The notes under the pieces were generated by a model. The model was given only the letters and a program-made list of their open reading frames with translations. It was not told the origin of the DNA and searched no databases. This document shows, piece after piece, positions 49,953 to 57,733 of a stretch of 57,733 nucleotides of DNA. Source of the stretch: a virus. The stretch spans positions 1 to 57,733 of IMG/VR virus record IMGVR_UViG_3300015202_000010; one strand, 5' to 3'. The position numbers were made by a program, and so were the translations under genes. Position 1 is the first letter of the stretch. Each line of letters opens with the position of its first letter.

Positions 49953-52322
49953 ATGAATCGAACGATCAGCTTTTTACTCAGCTTCTTAATTGCGTTTCAG
50001 ACGAATTTCGCTCTCGCAAAGGGCAAAATTCAGAATGAAGATGTAAAATCTCTCGCTGAAATTCAAGCGGCGGTCACGACAACAGGAACTCTGACAAGCG
50101 GATCAGCTTGCGTCAGCTCTGTTGGATCTTTAACCGGACTCTCTGCCGGACTCTTCGTTTACGACACGACAGTTTCAACGGCGATTGCGGCCGGAACTAC
50201 GATCACGGCCATTCCGGGAACTTGTTCTGCCGGTCAAATTCAACTTTCTGCGAACGCGGTCGCATCTGGTTCTGCTCAAACTCTCACTTTCGGTGGTCAA
50301 GCTTCACAACTTATAAATGATTCGAAAATTTGGTTGGCGGCTCTCACGCCTTCACAGACTTTGTCTAGCGCGATCACAACGGGCTCTCTCGGCGGTGGTT
50401 CTGGCGGATCAAAAAACTACTTAACAAGCTACAAAGGAAATACCGGAAACGGAAATTTCGAATTCGGCAACACGACTGGATTTACTTTAGGTCACGTTGC
50501 TTTGACTAATAATTTCCCTAGCGGTACACCGACTTTCGGTTCTGGCGCTTCAGGTTCTCTTTCTTTATCGGTAACTTCTTCAAGTCCAATCGCTGGAACG
50601 TATTCAGGAATGTATATCTCAAGTGCCGCGACAGCGGCTGGAGATTTCGTCGCTTCGAATGCATACAATATTGATCTCGCAGATCAAGCAAAAGTCAGCA
50701 CATTCAAATTCTCTTATTCAATTCCATCAGGATTAACGAACGTCAATCTCTCAGGCACAAGCGCGAACTCGTATGGCGTCGCAATCTATGACGTAACGAA
50801 CGCTGTTTTTATTCAACCAGCAGGAACATTCAATCTAGTTCAGGGAACCGGAATCGGAACTGCGGTTGGAACTTTTCAAACAAGTTCAAATGGAACTGCA
50901 TACAGAATCGTCGTCTATAATGCGAATGCGACTGCGGGCGCTGCGACTCTTTCGTTGGATGATATTTCTGTTGGTCCACAATCTTTTAATCAAACTCAAA
51001 TCGGAGTTGTTGGTCAAATTATCGCGACTGGATCGGTAACTCCTCCGGTCGGATATTTATACGCGAATGGATCTGCTGTTTCTAGATCTCAATATGCGGA
51101 TTTATTTTCGGTAATCGGAACAACTTACGGTGTTGGTGACGGATCTACCACATTCAATTTACCTAATTTACAAGGTGTTTTCGCTCGCGGTGCTGGTACT
51201 CAGACTGTCGGCGGCATCACACAAGCTGCAACTTTAGGTGCGACTCAAGGCGATCAACTACAAGGTCACTATCATACAGGTGGTTCGATTTATAAATATC
51301 TCGGGTCGGGCGGTACTTTTAGCGTCTCAACTATAGGCGGCGCAAACGACACCAACACCTCGGTTGGTGCGCCTATAAGTGATGGCACTAACGGAACTCC
51401 GAGAACTGGTACTGAAACTCATCCAGCCAACGTCGCCGTTGCATATCACATTTGTTATTTGAAAACTGCGCAAGCAAGTTCAGACACCGACACTCGCGTC
51501 GTTGCAATTAGCGTAAATGGTTCGGCGACATTCAACGGTTCTTCTAGTGCAATTCAATATCCGATTTCTGCAACGGTCGATACTCATTCTGCTGTTGCCT
51601 CGAATCAAATCATCGTTCCTGTAAGCGGTTATTATGCGATCACAGGCACTCAATCGAACAACGTCTCTGGTGGTCAAAATAATTTCAACGTCAGTCGAAA
51701 TGGTTCTTCGATCATGGGTTGGCAGCTTAATAATAACTCTGGAAACGGAAACAGATATACGACCAGTGACGTGATTAAGTTCAATGCTGGAGATGTGATC
51801 TTATTCACAGGATGGCAAAACTCTGGTTCATCAGCAGGACAGCAAATGTCTTTCGCTATGAATAAATTATCTGGCCCATCGACGCTTTTAGCGAGCGACT
51901 CTGTTATTGAAAAATGGAATACGTCCGTAACCTCAGTTGTTGCTTCAGGTGTTGGCGTGGTTCTTTACACTAATAAAATTAAATCAACTCACGGCGCTTA
52001 TAATTCGTCCACAGGACTTTTTACAGCTCCGATTTCAGGCACCTATTTAATTGCAGGAACATTTACTGGAAATACTGTTTCTGGTTCAAATGGATTAAAT
52101 TATCTCTATTTGGAGAAAAATGCGGGACTAGATACTTTGATAGGATCATGCACGAGTAATACGATTACAACGACGTTAGCTTGTTCTGGATCAACTCTGG
52201 TTTCTCTAAATCAAGGAGAAACAGCTTCGATTGCTTTTTATGATAACTCAGCTCAAACAATTAGTGCATCAGGAACCGGATCTAACACGAATTCTATTTC
52301 AATTGTTCGCGTAGGAAATTAG
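49953..52322 (+). CDS. Collar-domain adhesin-like protein with signal peptide
   Basis: 789 aa. Signal peptide 1-22 (ends FALA). A jelly-roll, CBM-like domain (~150-330) is followed by a phage tail-collar domain (PPVGYLYANGSAVSRSQYAD, TFNLPNLQGVFARG, GHYHTGG, ~350-500), then two C1q/TNF-like domains (~510-650 and ~655-789). A phage fibre tip fused to a secretion signal. Surface or virion location is undecided. Confidence 0.72.
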   Translation: MNRTISFLLSFLIAFQTNFALAKGKIQNEDVKSLAEIQAAVTTTGTLTSGSACVSSVGSLTGLSAGLFVYDTTVSTAIAAGTTITAIPGTCSAGQIQLSANAVASGSAQTLTFGGQASQLINDSKIWLAALTPSQTLSSAITTGSLGGGSGGSKNYLTSYKGNTGNGNFEFGNTTGFTLGHVALTNNFPSGTPTFGSGASGSLSLSVTSSSPIAGTYSGMYISSAATAAGDFVASNAYNIDLADQAKVSTFKFSYSIPSGLTNVNLSGTSANSYGVAIYDVTNAVFIQPAGTFNLVQGTGIGTAVGTFQTSSNGTAYRIVVYNANATAGAATLSLDDISVGPQSFNQTQIGVVGQIIATGSVTPPVGYLYANGSAVSRSQYADLFSVIGTTYGVGDGSTTFNLPNLQGVFARGAGTQTVGGITQAATLGATQGDQLQGHYHTGGSIYKYLGSGGTFSVSTIGGANDTNTSVGAPISDGTNGTPRTGTETHPANVAVAYHICYLKTAQASSDTDTRVVAISVNGSATFNGSSSAIQYPISATVDTHSAVASNQIIVPVSGYYAITGTQSNNVSGGQNNFNVSRNGSSIMGWQLNNNSGNGNRYTTSDVIKFNAGDVILFTGWQNSGSSAGQQMSFAMNKLSGPSTLLASDSVIEKWNTSVTSVVASGVGVVLYTNKIKSTHGAYNSSTGLFTAPISGTYLIAGTFTGNTVSGSNGLNYLYLEKNAGLDTLIGSCTSNTITTTLACSGSTLVSLNQGETASIAFYDNSAQTISASGTGSNTNSISIVRVGN

Positions 52323-52342
52323 TTTTAACAAAATGAGGCTCG

Positions 52343-53746
52343 ATGAAAAAAAACATATTATATTTTATAATATATATATTGTGTTTCTCGAGCTTTCTTC
52401 GAGCTGACACTCCACCGCCGCAAAATATCTCGGTTAAAGCCGACAATATTACTTCTGTTGGCGGAATCACAATCACTCTCGGTCAAAAAACATCCGCTCT
52501 TTCATGGCCCGTCGTACTTCCAAGCGATCAATTGTGGGCCACATCTACTTTGCAAACGACTGCGAATAATTCTCTCACCTCGATAGCAACAAATACTTTG
52601 AACACGTCAAATTATTTAAGTGGTATTAGTGTCATTTCAACGGCAGCGCTTCAAACTACAGAAAACGGAATTCTTACTCAGATCGCGAACAATACGGCGT
52701 CTGCCTTAACTGACGTTACAAATAGCGGAAACATAACTTCGGCCTGCACCGTCGCTTCTTCATGCGCAGCGAGTTCTTTTGTAAATGTTGCTTCGCAAGG
52801 TCAATACACAGTCGGAATTTCAGTTACTGGAACTTTCGTTGCTGCATATTTGGTTGAAGGTCAAAATGCAGACAGCACATGGACTACGTTACCAATGTTT
52901 ATAACTCAGGCGGGTGTGGTACCATATCCTGTTTCGAATGCCCTCGCCGGTGCCGCTCAAGTAATTGTTATCGGTGGTGCGTATCAAAATATTAGAGTGC
53001 GATGTTATTCTTATACTTCAGGAACAATTTCGACGGCAATAGATGCCTCGATCGCTCAACAAGCAGTTCTATCTGCTCAACTTGGGCCTTGGTATATGCA
53101 AGGCAACGTCGCTTCTGGCACGACTGATTCTGGCAACGGAATAAAGGTTGCGGGAGTTGCTCAAGCTCAATATGCACTTCCTTCTTTTACAACTGGTCAG
53201 CGATCAGATCATCCGACAGATTTAAAAGGCAGACAATATGCAGCTCCAGATTCTGGTAAAGCAACATATTCTGCCGCCTTCACGGGAGCGACTTCAGGCA
53301 TTGCTGCGACTGATGTTTTTACTATTTTCGGTTCAGCTTCTAAAAAAGTTGTCATCACTAGAATCGGTTTCTCTGGAACCATAACGACTGCCGCCTATAT
53401 TTCTACGATCGTAAATAAAAAGACAGCGGTTAACGTCGGAGGCATCAGCTCTGCTGTCGCAATAACTCCTCATGATTCAACATCAGCGACCGCAACGGCA
53501 ACCGTACTTTCCTACACCGTAAACCCGACGACGATTGGTGCAGCTTCAGCGTTGAGATCAATAAAATGGTTTATTCCAGCTACTGGTACCGGACAAATTC
53601 AAAATGAACCTGAGTTTCAATTCAACACTTCAGGCGATAAGGGCATTGTTCTTAATTCAGCAACCGAAGGTGTCTCTATAAATATGAACGGCTCATCATT
53701 GACTGGAAACAGTATGAGTTATTTTGTAGAATGGACTGAGGAATAA
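52343..53746 (+). CDS. Phage structural-like protein with signal peptide
   Basis: 467 aa. Signal peptide 1-21 (ends FLRA), then Thr/Ser/Ala-rich beta regions, with a middle domain like those in accessory virion proteins and a C-terminal beta sandwich ending FVEWTEE. Not named. Third kind of signal-bearing protein in this run. Confidence 0.65.
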   Translation: MKKNILYFIIYILCFSSFLRADTPPPQNISVKADNITSVGGITITLGQKTSALSWPVVLPSDQLWATSTLQTTANNSLTSIATNTLNTSNYLSGISVISTAALQTTENGILTQIANNTASALTDVTNSGNITSACTVASSCAASSFVNVASQGQYTVGISVTGTFVAAYLVEGQNADSTWTTLPMFITQAGVVPYPVSNALAGAAQVIVIGGAYQNIRVRCYSYTSGTISTAIDASIAQQAVLSAQLGPWYMQGNVASGTTDSGNGIKVAGVAQAQYALPSFTTGQRSDHPTDLKGRQYAAPDSGKATYSAAFTGATSGIAATDVFTIFGSASKKVVITRIGFSGTITTAAYISTIVNKKTAVNVGGISSAVAITPHDSTSATATATVLSYTVNPTTIGAASALRSIKWFIPATGTGQIQNEPEFQFNTSGDKGIVLNSATEGVSINMNGSSLTGNSMSYFVEWTEE

Positions 53747-54172
53747 ATGCTTCAATCGACTTTCAATCCACAACGCGACACTGAGTACGACAAAACAAAG
53801 CTCGCTCTCGATGCAATGGGTGCGATGGGAGTTTGCGCGCCTGGAGTTTCAACTAATATTGATCTTCCGCTACCTGATGATGTCTTGATCGACGGAATAT
53901 CTTATAACGTGGTCGGCGGAGTTTTCGGTGACTATATAAATCTTCAAGTGATTGACCTTAATGGGACTTACACTGGCGCTCCAGGGACAGTTTTAAATCA
54001 ATTCGCAACAAAATGGTATGTGGCTCAAAATCAATCATCAGCGACTCAAATAAAATCAAAATATCCAGCTAAAATCTTAGGGGGCATGGCCCTTCGATTA
54101 ATTTACAACTCTGTCGGAGACACTCCAGCAAATGTTGCTGTAAATTACGAACTTCATAAAGTTCTAATATGA
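53747..54172 (+). CDS. Accessory virion-like beta protein
   Basis: 141 aa, starting at the base after the previous stop. Beta-rich; middle contains DVLIDGISYNVVGGVFGDYI. No signal peptide. Probably interacts with the preceding product. Confidence 0.6.
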   Translation: MLQSTFNPQRDTEYDKTKLALDAMGAMGVCAPGVSTNIDLPLPDDVLIDGISYNVVGGVFGDYINLQVIDLNGTYTGAPGTVLNQFATKWYVAQNQSSATQIKSKYPAKILGGMALRLIYNSVGDTPANVAVNYELHKVLI

Positions 54173-54690
54173 AATTACTATGGACAAAATCTCCTAACGC
54201 TGTTGACTGGTTAATAAATTTAGTAACGGCAGAAGATTGCGGTCATTTTGCAATTCTTTTTGAATCAGTGAACGGAACAGGCGTTGTTTTTGAATCAAAT
54301 TTACTTGGAACTCACCCCGCTTTTTATAAAACATGGATGGGTACCAGTAGAAAAATAATTCACTCAATAGATGTCGTCCTGACAGCAGAGCAAGAAGATA
54401 AAATATGGGACTTGTGGGTTAATAATTTCGATGGTCACGGGTACGATTTTTTTGGGTGTATTTATGTCGGACTAATGAAGCTTCGAAAGCGTATTTTCAA
54501 AAAAGAGATTCCAACAAAAAATATTTGGTCAAAGAATGGTGCATTTTTTTGCGATGTTATTTACCAGGTCCTAGACGGTATTCAATGGTTGCCAGATATG
54601 AAAGATCAAATTAACGAAATGAGTTCTCCTCACGACCTCTTTTTATTCGTCAGTCAAAATATTCACCTGATAGTGGCGGGAGCAATCTGA
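54169..54690 (+). CDS. Permuted NlpC/P60-like peptidase candidate
   Basis: 173 aa, ATGA overlap. CGHFAILFES (His early, with Glu) and FFCDVIYQVL (Cys late), plus SPHDLF near the end, are arranged as in permuted papain-like (YiiX-type) proteins. May cut peptidoglycan or another amide, perhaps at entry. Not proven catalytic. Confidence 0.6.
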   Translation: MKLLWTKSPNAVDWLINLVTAEDCGHFAILFESVNGTGVVFESNLLGTHPAFYKTWMGTSRKIIHSIDVVLTAEQEDKIWDLWVNNFDGHGYDFFGCIYVGLMKLRKRIFKKEIPTKNIWSKNGAFFCDVIYQVLDGIQWLPDMKDQINEMSSPHDLFLFVSQNIHLIVAGAI

Positions 54691-55016
54691 TGGCGATGAT
54701 AGTACCTTCAAATAAATCAATTTGTTTTGAATACTCTGTTTACTCTGGTGATTCGGCTCGTCCAGTCGCAATGAAAATTTACGACCTGAGTACCGGAACT
54801 GCTGTGCTCGTGACGACGTTAGCCATGACTCACGTTTTCAACGGCTCATATTGGGCCGCTTACGTTTTCCCCAATAGTGGAGCGAATAAGAATTATCTCA
54901 TTCAAAAGTCCGTTTTCACCGACAATACCTTTGCGACTATCGACGGAACTTATTCTCCTGGGAGTGAGATTGTTGAGGTCAACGGATTCGATAACAACCA
55001 AGGCAGAAGTGCCTAG
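54690..55016 (+). CDS. Beta-sandwich virion-like protein
   Basis: 108 aa, one-base overlap. Pattern of a small Ig-like fold (CFEYSVYSGDSARPVAMKIY). Part of the accessory virion block. Unrecognised. Confidence 0.6.
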   Translation: MAMIVPSNKSICFEYSVYSGDSARPVAMKIYDLSTGTAVLVTTLAMTHVFNGSYWAAYVFPNSGANKNYLIQKSVFTDNTFATIDGTYSPGSEIVEVNGFDNNQGRSA

Positions 55017-55029
55017 AAGGATTTAACAA

Positions 55030-56277
55030 ATGGCAGCAGTAATTAAACCCCTACTGATTGAATATCAGTCGAAGAATAATGTCACCGGCCTTACGGACGT
55101 AAAAGCGCAGGTATATCTGAATGGCGTCGCAAAAGCAGTTGGTGCATCAGCAATCGTTCTCACAGAGATCGACGCTACAAATGCTCCAGGTTTTTATCTA
55201 TTAACAATTTCCGCTGCCCTCCAAACGACTTGGGGCGTTTCAAACGCTCAAGCGAATTTCATTCACGGAGATATTGATTCAGTAACTCAACCTGCGAGTG
55301 CGCCTTTTCGCTCTCAGGTAACCGTTGCCTCTACTGATGATCTCGACACGAAATTAGGGACTCCAGCCGGAGCTTCTGTTTCTGCTGACATCCTGACTCT
55401 TTCAACAAAAGTCGGAACGCCTGCGGGAGCATCTGTAAGTGCCGACATTGCAGCCGTTAAGTCTGACACCGCCGCAATCAAAACAGATCTTGAAACCGGA
55501 GCTAATTCACTCGCGACAATTAATGCGAATATTTTAGCTTTAGCAAATGGTTCGATTGCGAACGGCGTAGGTTATGTTCTTCCGAACATGCTCATCCCTG
55601 CGAGCGGTTCGAATTCATATCGCATTCCAATCACGATCGTAAACAATGATGGCGCACTCATCGACCCGACAGGAAATACCGTCACAGTTGGTTTATTGAA
55701 TGCAGCGGGAGTTGATCGCGGTTCGTTCTTAACAGGTTCTTCCGGCTCTCCAGCTCAAATTGCAGCGACTCGAATCAGTGTTGGTCAGTATTATGTGATG
55801 GTTGCTATTCCTAGCACCGAAGTTGAAGAAGATCTTTTATTTAGTTTCGCATATACCATTGGTACGAATGCAATGGTTCGTTATGGTCAATCGCAAGCGA
55901 CGACAGATTTAGGTTCTTCAGGTTTTGCTCTGCAATCGACTTTGCTCGCAACTCAAACTGCTGTAAATGCGATCAAAGCTGACGTAGAAAATGCAACGAC
56001 TGGTCTCATTAACATCGAGACGATCGCGGCAGCAGTACAAACTTCGATCAATAACGGAACCTACGGCCTTTCGGCATTGCAAACAATTGCTGCCTCGATA
56101 CAATCGACCGTAAATAATGGTACTTACGGTAACTCAGCTCTTCAAACGCAAAACGTGGCGACTCAAGCACAGAATACTGCGTCTCAAGGATCTGGTTTTG
56201 CTACAGCAACAGATAGTTTGCACGCCTTATCTGTGTTCGTGAGATCAAATCTTTTCTCTGGCGGCAGAGCGGTTTAA
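55030..56277 (+). CDS. Virion-like protein with internal repeats
   Basis: 415 aa. N-terminal beta domain (~1-95), then the repeat LGTPAGASVSADI twice (around 110-140), a coil, a second beta domain (~185-285), and NGTYGLSALQTIAAS-type repeats (~335-385). Such proteins in other myophages follow the fibres. Possibly a coiled stalk between beta domains. Confidence 0.65.
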   Translation: MAAVIKPLLIEYQSKNNVTGLTDVKAQVYLNGVAKAVGASAIVLTEIDATNAPGFYLLTISAALQTTWGVSNAQANFIHGDIDSVTQPASAPFRSQVTVASTDDLDTKLGTPAGASVSADILTLSTKVGTPAGASVSADIAAVKSDTAAIKTDLETGANSLATINANILALANGSIANGVGYVLPNMLIPASGSNSYRIPITIVNNDGALIDPTGNTVTVGLLNAAGVDRGSFLTGSSGSPAQIAATRISVGQYYVMVAIPSTEVEEDLLFSFAYTIGTNAMVRYGQSQATTDLGSSGFALQSTLLATQTAVNAIKADVENATTGLINIETIAAAVQTSINNGTYGLSALQTIAASIQSTVNNGTYGNSALQTQNVATQAQNTASQGSGFATATDSLHALSVFVRSNLFSGGRAV

Positions 56278-56282
56278 GATAA

Positions 56283-56825
56283 TTGGGTTATTTAGGAATT
56301 CCAGAGAGAGTTTTCTACGAGTCAGCGCACTTCGTAGATGGTCTCTTAAACATTCAAGCTGTTGTTTTGAAGCCGGACGAATCTGTGTCCGGCCCTTTCA
56401 ACTTAATTGGGGCTCCGAGCGGTTTCGCCGGAGTCTATTTCTTTGATTTTTACACTCAGAATTCAGACCCTCAAGGAAATTACCTCGTAAAAATCATCTC
56501 TCCTACAGAACAAATTCAAACGAGTTATCGTTTTGGAATGAATCAAGTTCCAGCTATAGATCAATCAGCATTTCAAGCGATCGCAACTCAAATCACAGCG
56601 GCAGCAAATGAAATTCAATCACTTATTGGGAGTCTTTCGAGCATGGCGTCACCTACAGATATTAGAGGTATAGTAGAAACGGCAGATATTTTTGCAGTCG
56701 TTACGAGCGATGGTGAAAATGGCGGACCTGAGGTTGTAAACATAGAAGAAGCGGATCAAGAAAATAATTTAGAAGCGATTGTGAACGAAATTTCAATCGA
56801 CACGATCGTCACAGGAGAACAATAA
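56283..56825 (+). CDS. Virion-like protein (TTG start)
   Basis: 180 aa from TTG 56283, five bases after the previous stop. Beta domain (~1-95) like its neighbours, then a helical and acidic C-terminus. Not recognised. Confidence 0.55.
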   Translation: MGYLGIPERVFYESAHFVDGLLNIQAVVLKPDESVSGPFNLIGAPSGFAGVYFFDFYTQNSDPQGNYLVKIISPTEQIQTSYRFGMNQVPAIDQSAFQAIATQITAAANEIQSLIGSLSSMASPTDIRGIVETADIFAVVTSDGENGGPEVVNIEEADQENNLEAIVNEISIDTIVTGEQ

Positions 56826-57163
56826 TGGCAGCTAATATTATTCAGGGTGGCAAATCGGTAATCACGGTTCGTCTCTTACAGCCATCAGGAGATCCTTACG
56901 ACCTTACAAATTGCACAGCGATGCAATGCTGTTTTCAAAATGACGACGGCACAGAGGTAACCTTGGCTCTCAATTCGGGAGTTTCGATTGTTTCTGCTCC
57001 TGCCGGAAAATTAACGATCACGCTCACGTCGATTCAGAGTGCGCTTTTAAGAGTGCTTCAGTTGGCAACTTTAGAGATCGCATTCACTCTCAGCACAGAT
57101 CCAAATAATATGCTGAAAGTTCAAGTGCCACAGGCGTATAACGTCATCCAATCACAATGCTAA
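56825..57163 (+). CDS. BppU-like beta-sandwich protein
   Basis: 112 aa. KSVITVRLLQPSGDPYDLTN and GKLTITLTSIQSALL are the pattern of the N-terminal Ig-like domain of BppU-type baseplate or fibre-linked proteins. One-base overlap with the previous gene. Confidence 0.65.
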   Translation: MAANIIQGGKSVITVRLLQPSGDPYDLTNCTAMQCCFQNDDGTEVTLALNSGVSIVSAPAGKLTITLTSIQSALLRVLQLATLEIAFTLSTDPNNMLKVQVPQAYNVIQSQC

Positions 57164-57450
57164 ATTTCGAGTCTGAGGAGCAGCGTAAAGATTTCGGTGC
57201 TCTCGCGATTTGGCTTAGACAACACAGAGTCAGTGACAACGCGATTCGCTATGTAGACGTTTACCTTATGCAAAAAATGAGGGACGTCTCAGAGTGGATC
57301 ATTGAGAGCAACGCCACACAGATTACACTGTTGCAAAACGAATTAAAGTCCACGCTCGATATAGTCGAAGAGTTGAAAAACGAGATCGAACTATTAAAGG
57401 CGGCCCAAAATGAACGAAACTCCTTGGATGCTTTGGCTCCTGAGATATGA
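57157..57450 (+). CDS. Small coiled-coil protein before endolysin
   Basis: 97 aa with a strong C-terminal coil (QITLLQNELKSTLDIVEELK). Overlaps the BppU-like gene by 7 bases and the endolysin start by 41 bases. Confidence 0.6.
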   Translation: MLNFESEEQRKDFGALAIWLRQHRVSDNAIRYVDVYLMQKMRDVSEWIIESNATQITLLQNELKSTLDIVEELKNEIELLKAAQNERNSLDALAPEI

Positions 57451-57733
57451 AGGTCAGCACGAGTTAGCTGGCGACCAAGACAATCCTTTCATCATGTCAC
57501 TTTACAAATACGGCCATTATCAAGCGACGCACGACGAAGTTCCATGGTGCGCTTGTTGCGCAAATGCGGCCCTTGAGATCAACGGATTCATCGGAACCGG
57601 GCGAGCTGACGCTTTATCTTTTGCGACTTGTGGTGACGCTTCTGAACTCAAATACGGAGCCATCATTGTCATTCAACATCCAAAAGGCGGACACCACGTC
57701 ACATTCTTTTCGAAATGGGTAGACCAAAGCAAA
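57410..57733 (+). CDS. Endolysin, N-terminal part (continues at base 1)
   Basis: ATG 57410 opens a frame with 108 codons before the contig end; it continues exactly into frame 1 at base 205. The start (TPWMLWLLRYEGQHELAG) and WCACCAN are typical of TIGR02594-type lysins, where the Cys is catalytic. See the C-terminal entry for the His and Asn motifs. Last gene of the virion block and first of the lysis cassette. Confidence 0.85.
   Translation, partial: MNETPWMLWLLRYEGQHELAGDQDNPFIMSLYKYGHYQATHDEVPWCACCANAALEINGFIGTGRADALSFATCGDASELKYGAIIVIQHPKGGHHVTFFSKWVDQSK
57530..57733. repeat. Terminal direct repeat, right copy
   Basis: Same 204 bases as 1-204, with one silent difference (T at 57607). 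Shows that the unit genome is about 57,529 bp. Confidence 0.95.

Noticed and set aside
1-57733. CRISPR arrays, tRNA genes, integrase, transposons
   Set aside because: No regularly spaced repeats, no tRNA cloverleaf, and no recombinase-like or transposase-like protein were seen on either strand by eye.

Overview
The window is an essentially complete genome of a contractile-tailed double-stranded DNA phage. Bases 1-204 repeat bases 57530-57733 with one silent mismatch, so the contig closes on itself at a unit length of about 57,529 bp and the endolysin gene runs across the ends. I see no integrase, DNA polymerase, tRNA or CRISPR array. The tail region holds a DUF3383-type sheath, a DUF3277-type tube, a chaperone with a -1 frameshift, a tape measure and a small Pam3-like baseplate. 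The host is a Gram-negative bacterium, judging by a lipoprotein next to the endolysin and several Sec signal peptides. A predatory Bdellovibrio-like host is a speculative option, based only on the signal-peptide fibres.

Layout. (1) 1-1218: end of the endolysin and the lysis genes, then a terminator. (2) 1327-17050, minus strand: one long chain of tightly coupled genes. The leftward end (1327-10492) holds dozens of small unknown or membrane proteins, a RyR-domain protein and a structured RNA candidate at 6000-6125. The part transcribed first (10502-17050) is the replication and recombination block: coiled-coil protein, HNH, RecT-like annealase, RecE/ExoVIII-like nuclease, Bro-N protein, DnaB-like helicase and a helicase-loader/initiator-like protein. 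(3) 17285-19585, minus strand: a separate three-gene operon (ParB-fold protein, TET/JBP-type dioxygenase, GT-A glycosyltransferase) that looks like a DNA base hypermodification system and ends in an intrinsic terminator. (4) 19731-22377, plus strand: small early genes driven by two near-identical promoters with duplicated TCATGA boxes, ending in a terminator. (5) 22552-24796: RecU-like resolvase, an 800-bp mostly noncoding region with palindromes and a fourfold 10-bp repeat (candidate origin), a secreted small protein and an AP2/HNH-type protein. (6) 24971-57450, plus strand: terminase, portal, head, connector, sheath, tube, chaperone, tape measure, baseplate, fibres and accessory virion proteins, leading into the endolysin.

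How it works together. The leftward operons would provide replication (initiator, helicase), recombination (RecE/RecT pair, RecU) and possibly modified DNA. The rightward late operon builds the particle and runs into the lysis genes. Homing-endonuclease-like genes interrupt the late operon between the tail chaperone and tape measure (GIY-YIG, opposite strand) and between two paralogous fibre genes (HNH).

The most unusual points are: four consecutive fibre-like or accessory genes (48111-53746) whose products begin with Sec signal peptides; a TET/JBP plus glycosyltransferase cassette without a visible cytosine methylase; a 126-nt pseudoknotted RNA candidate; a head protease gene carrying two extra domains bounded by GGPGSG motifs; and a textbook A AAA AAG slip site in the tail chaperone.
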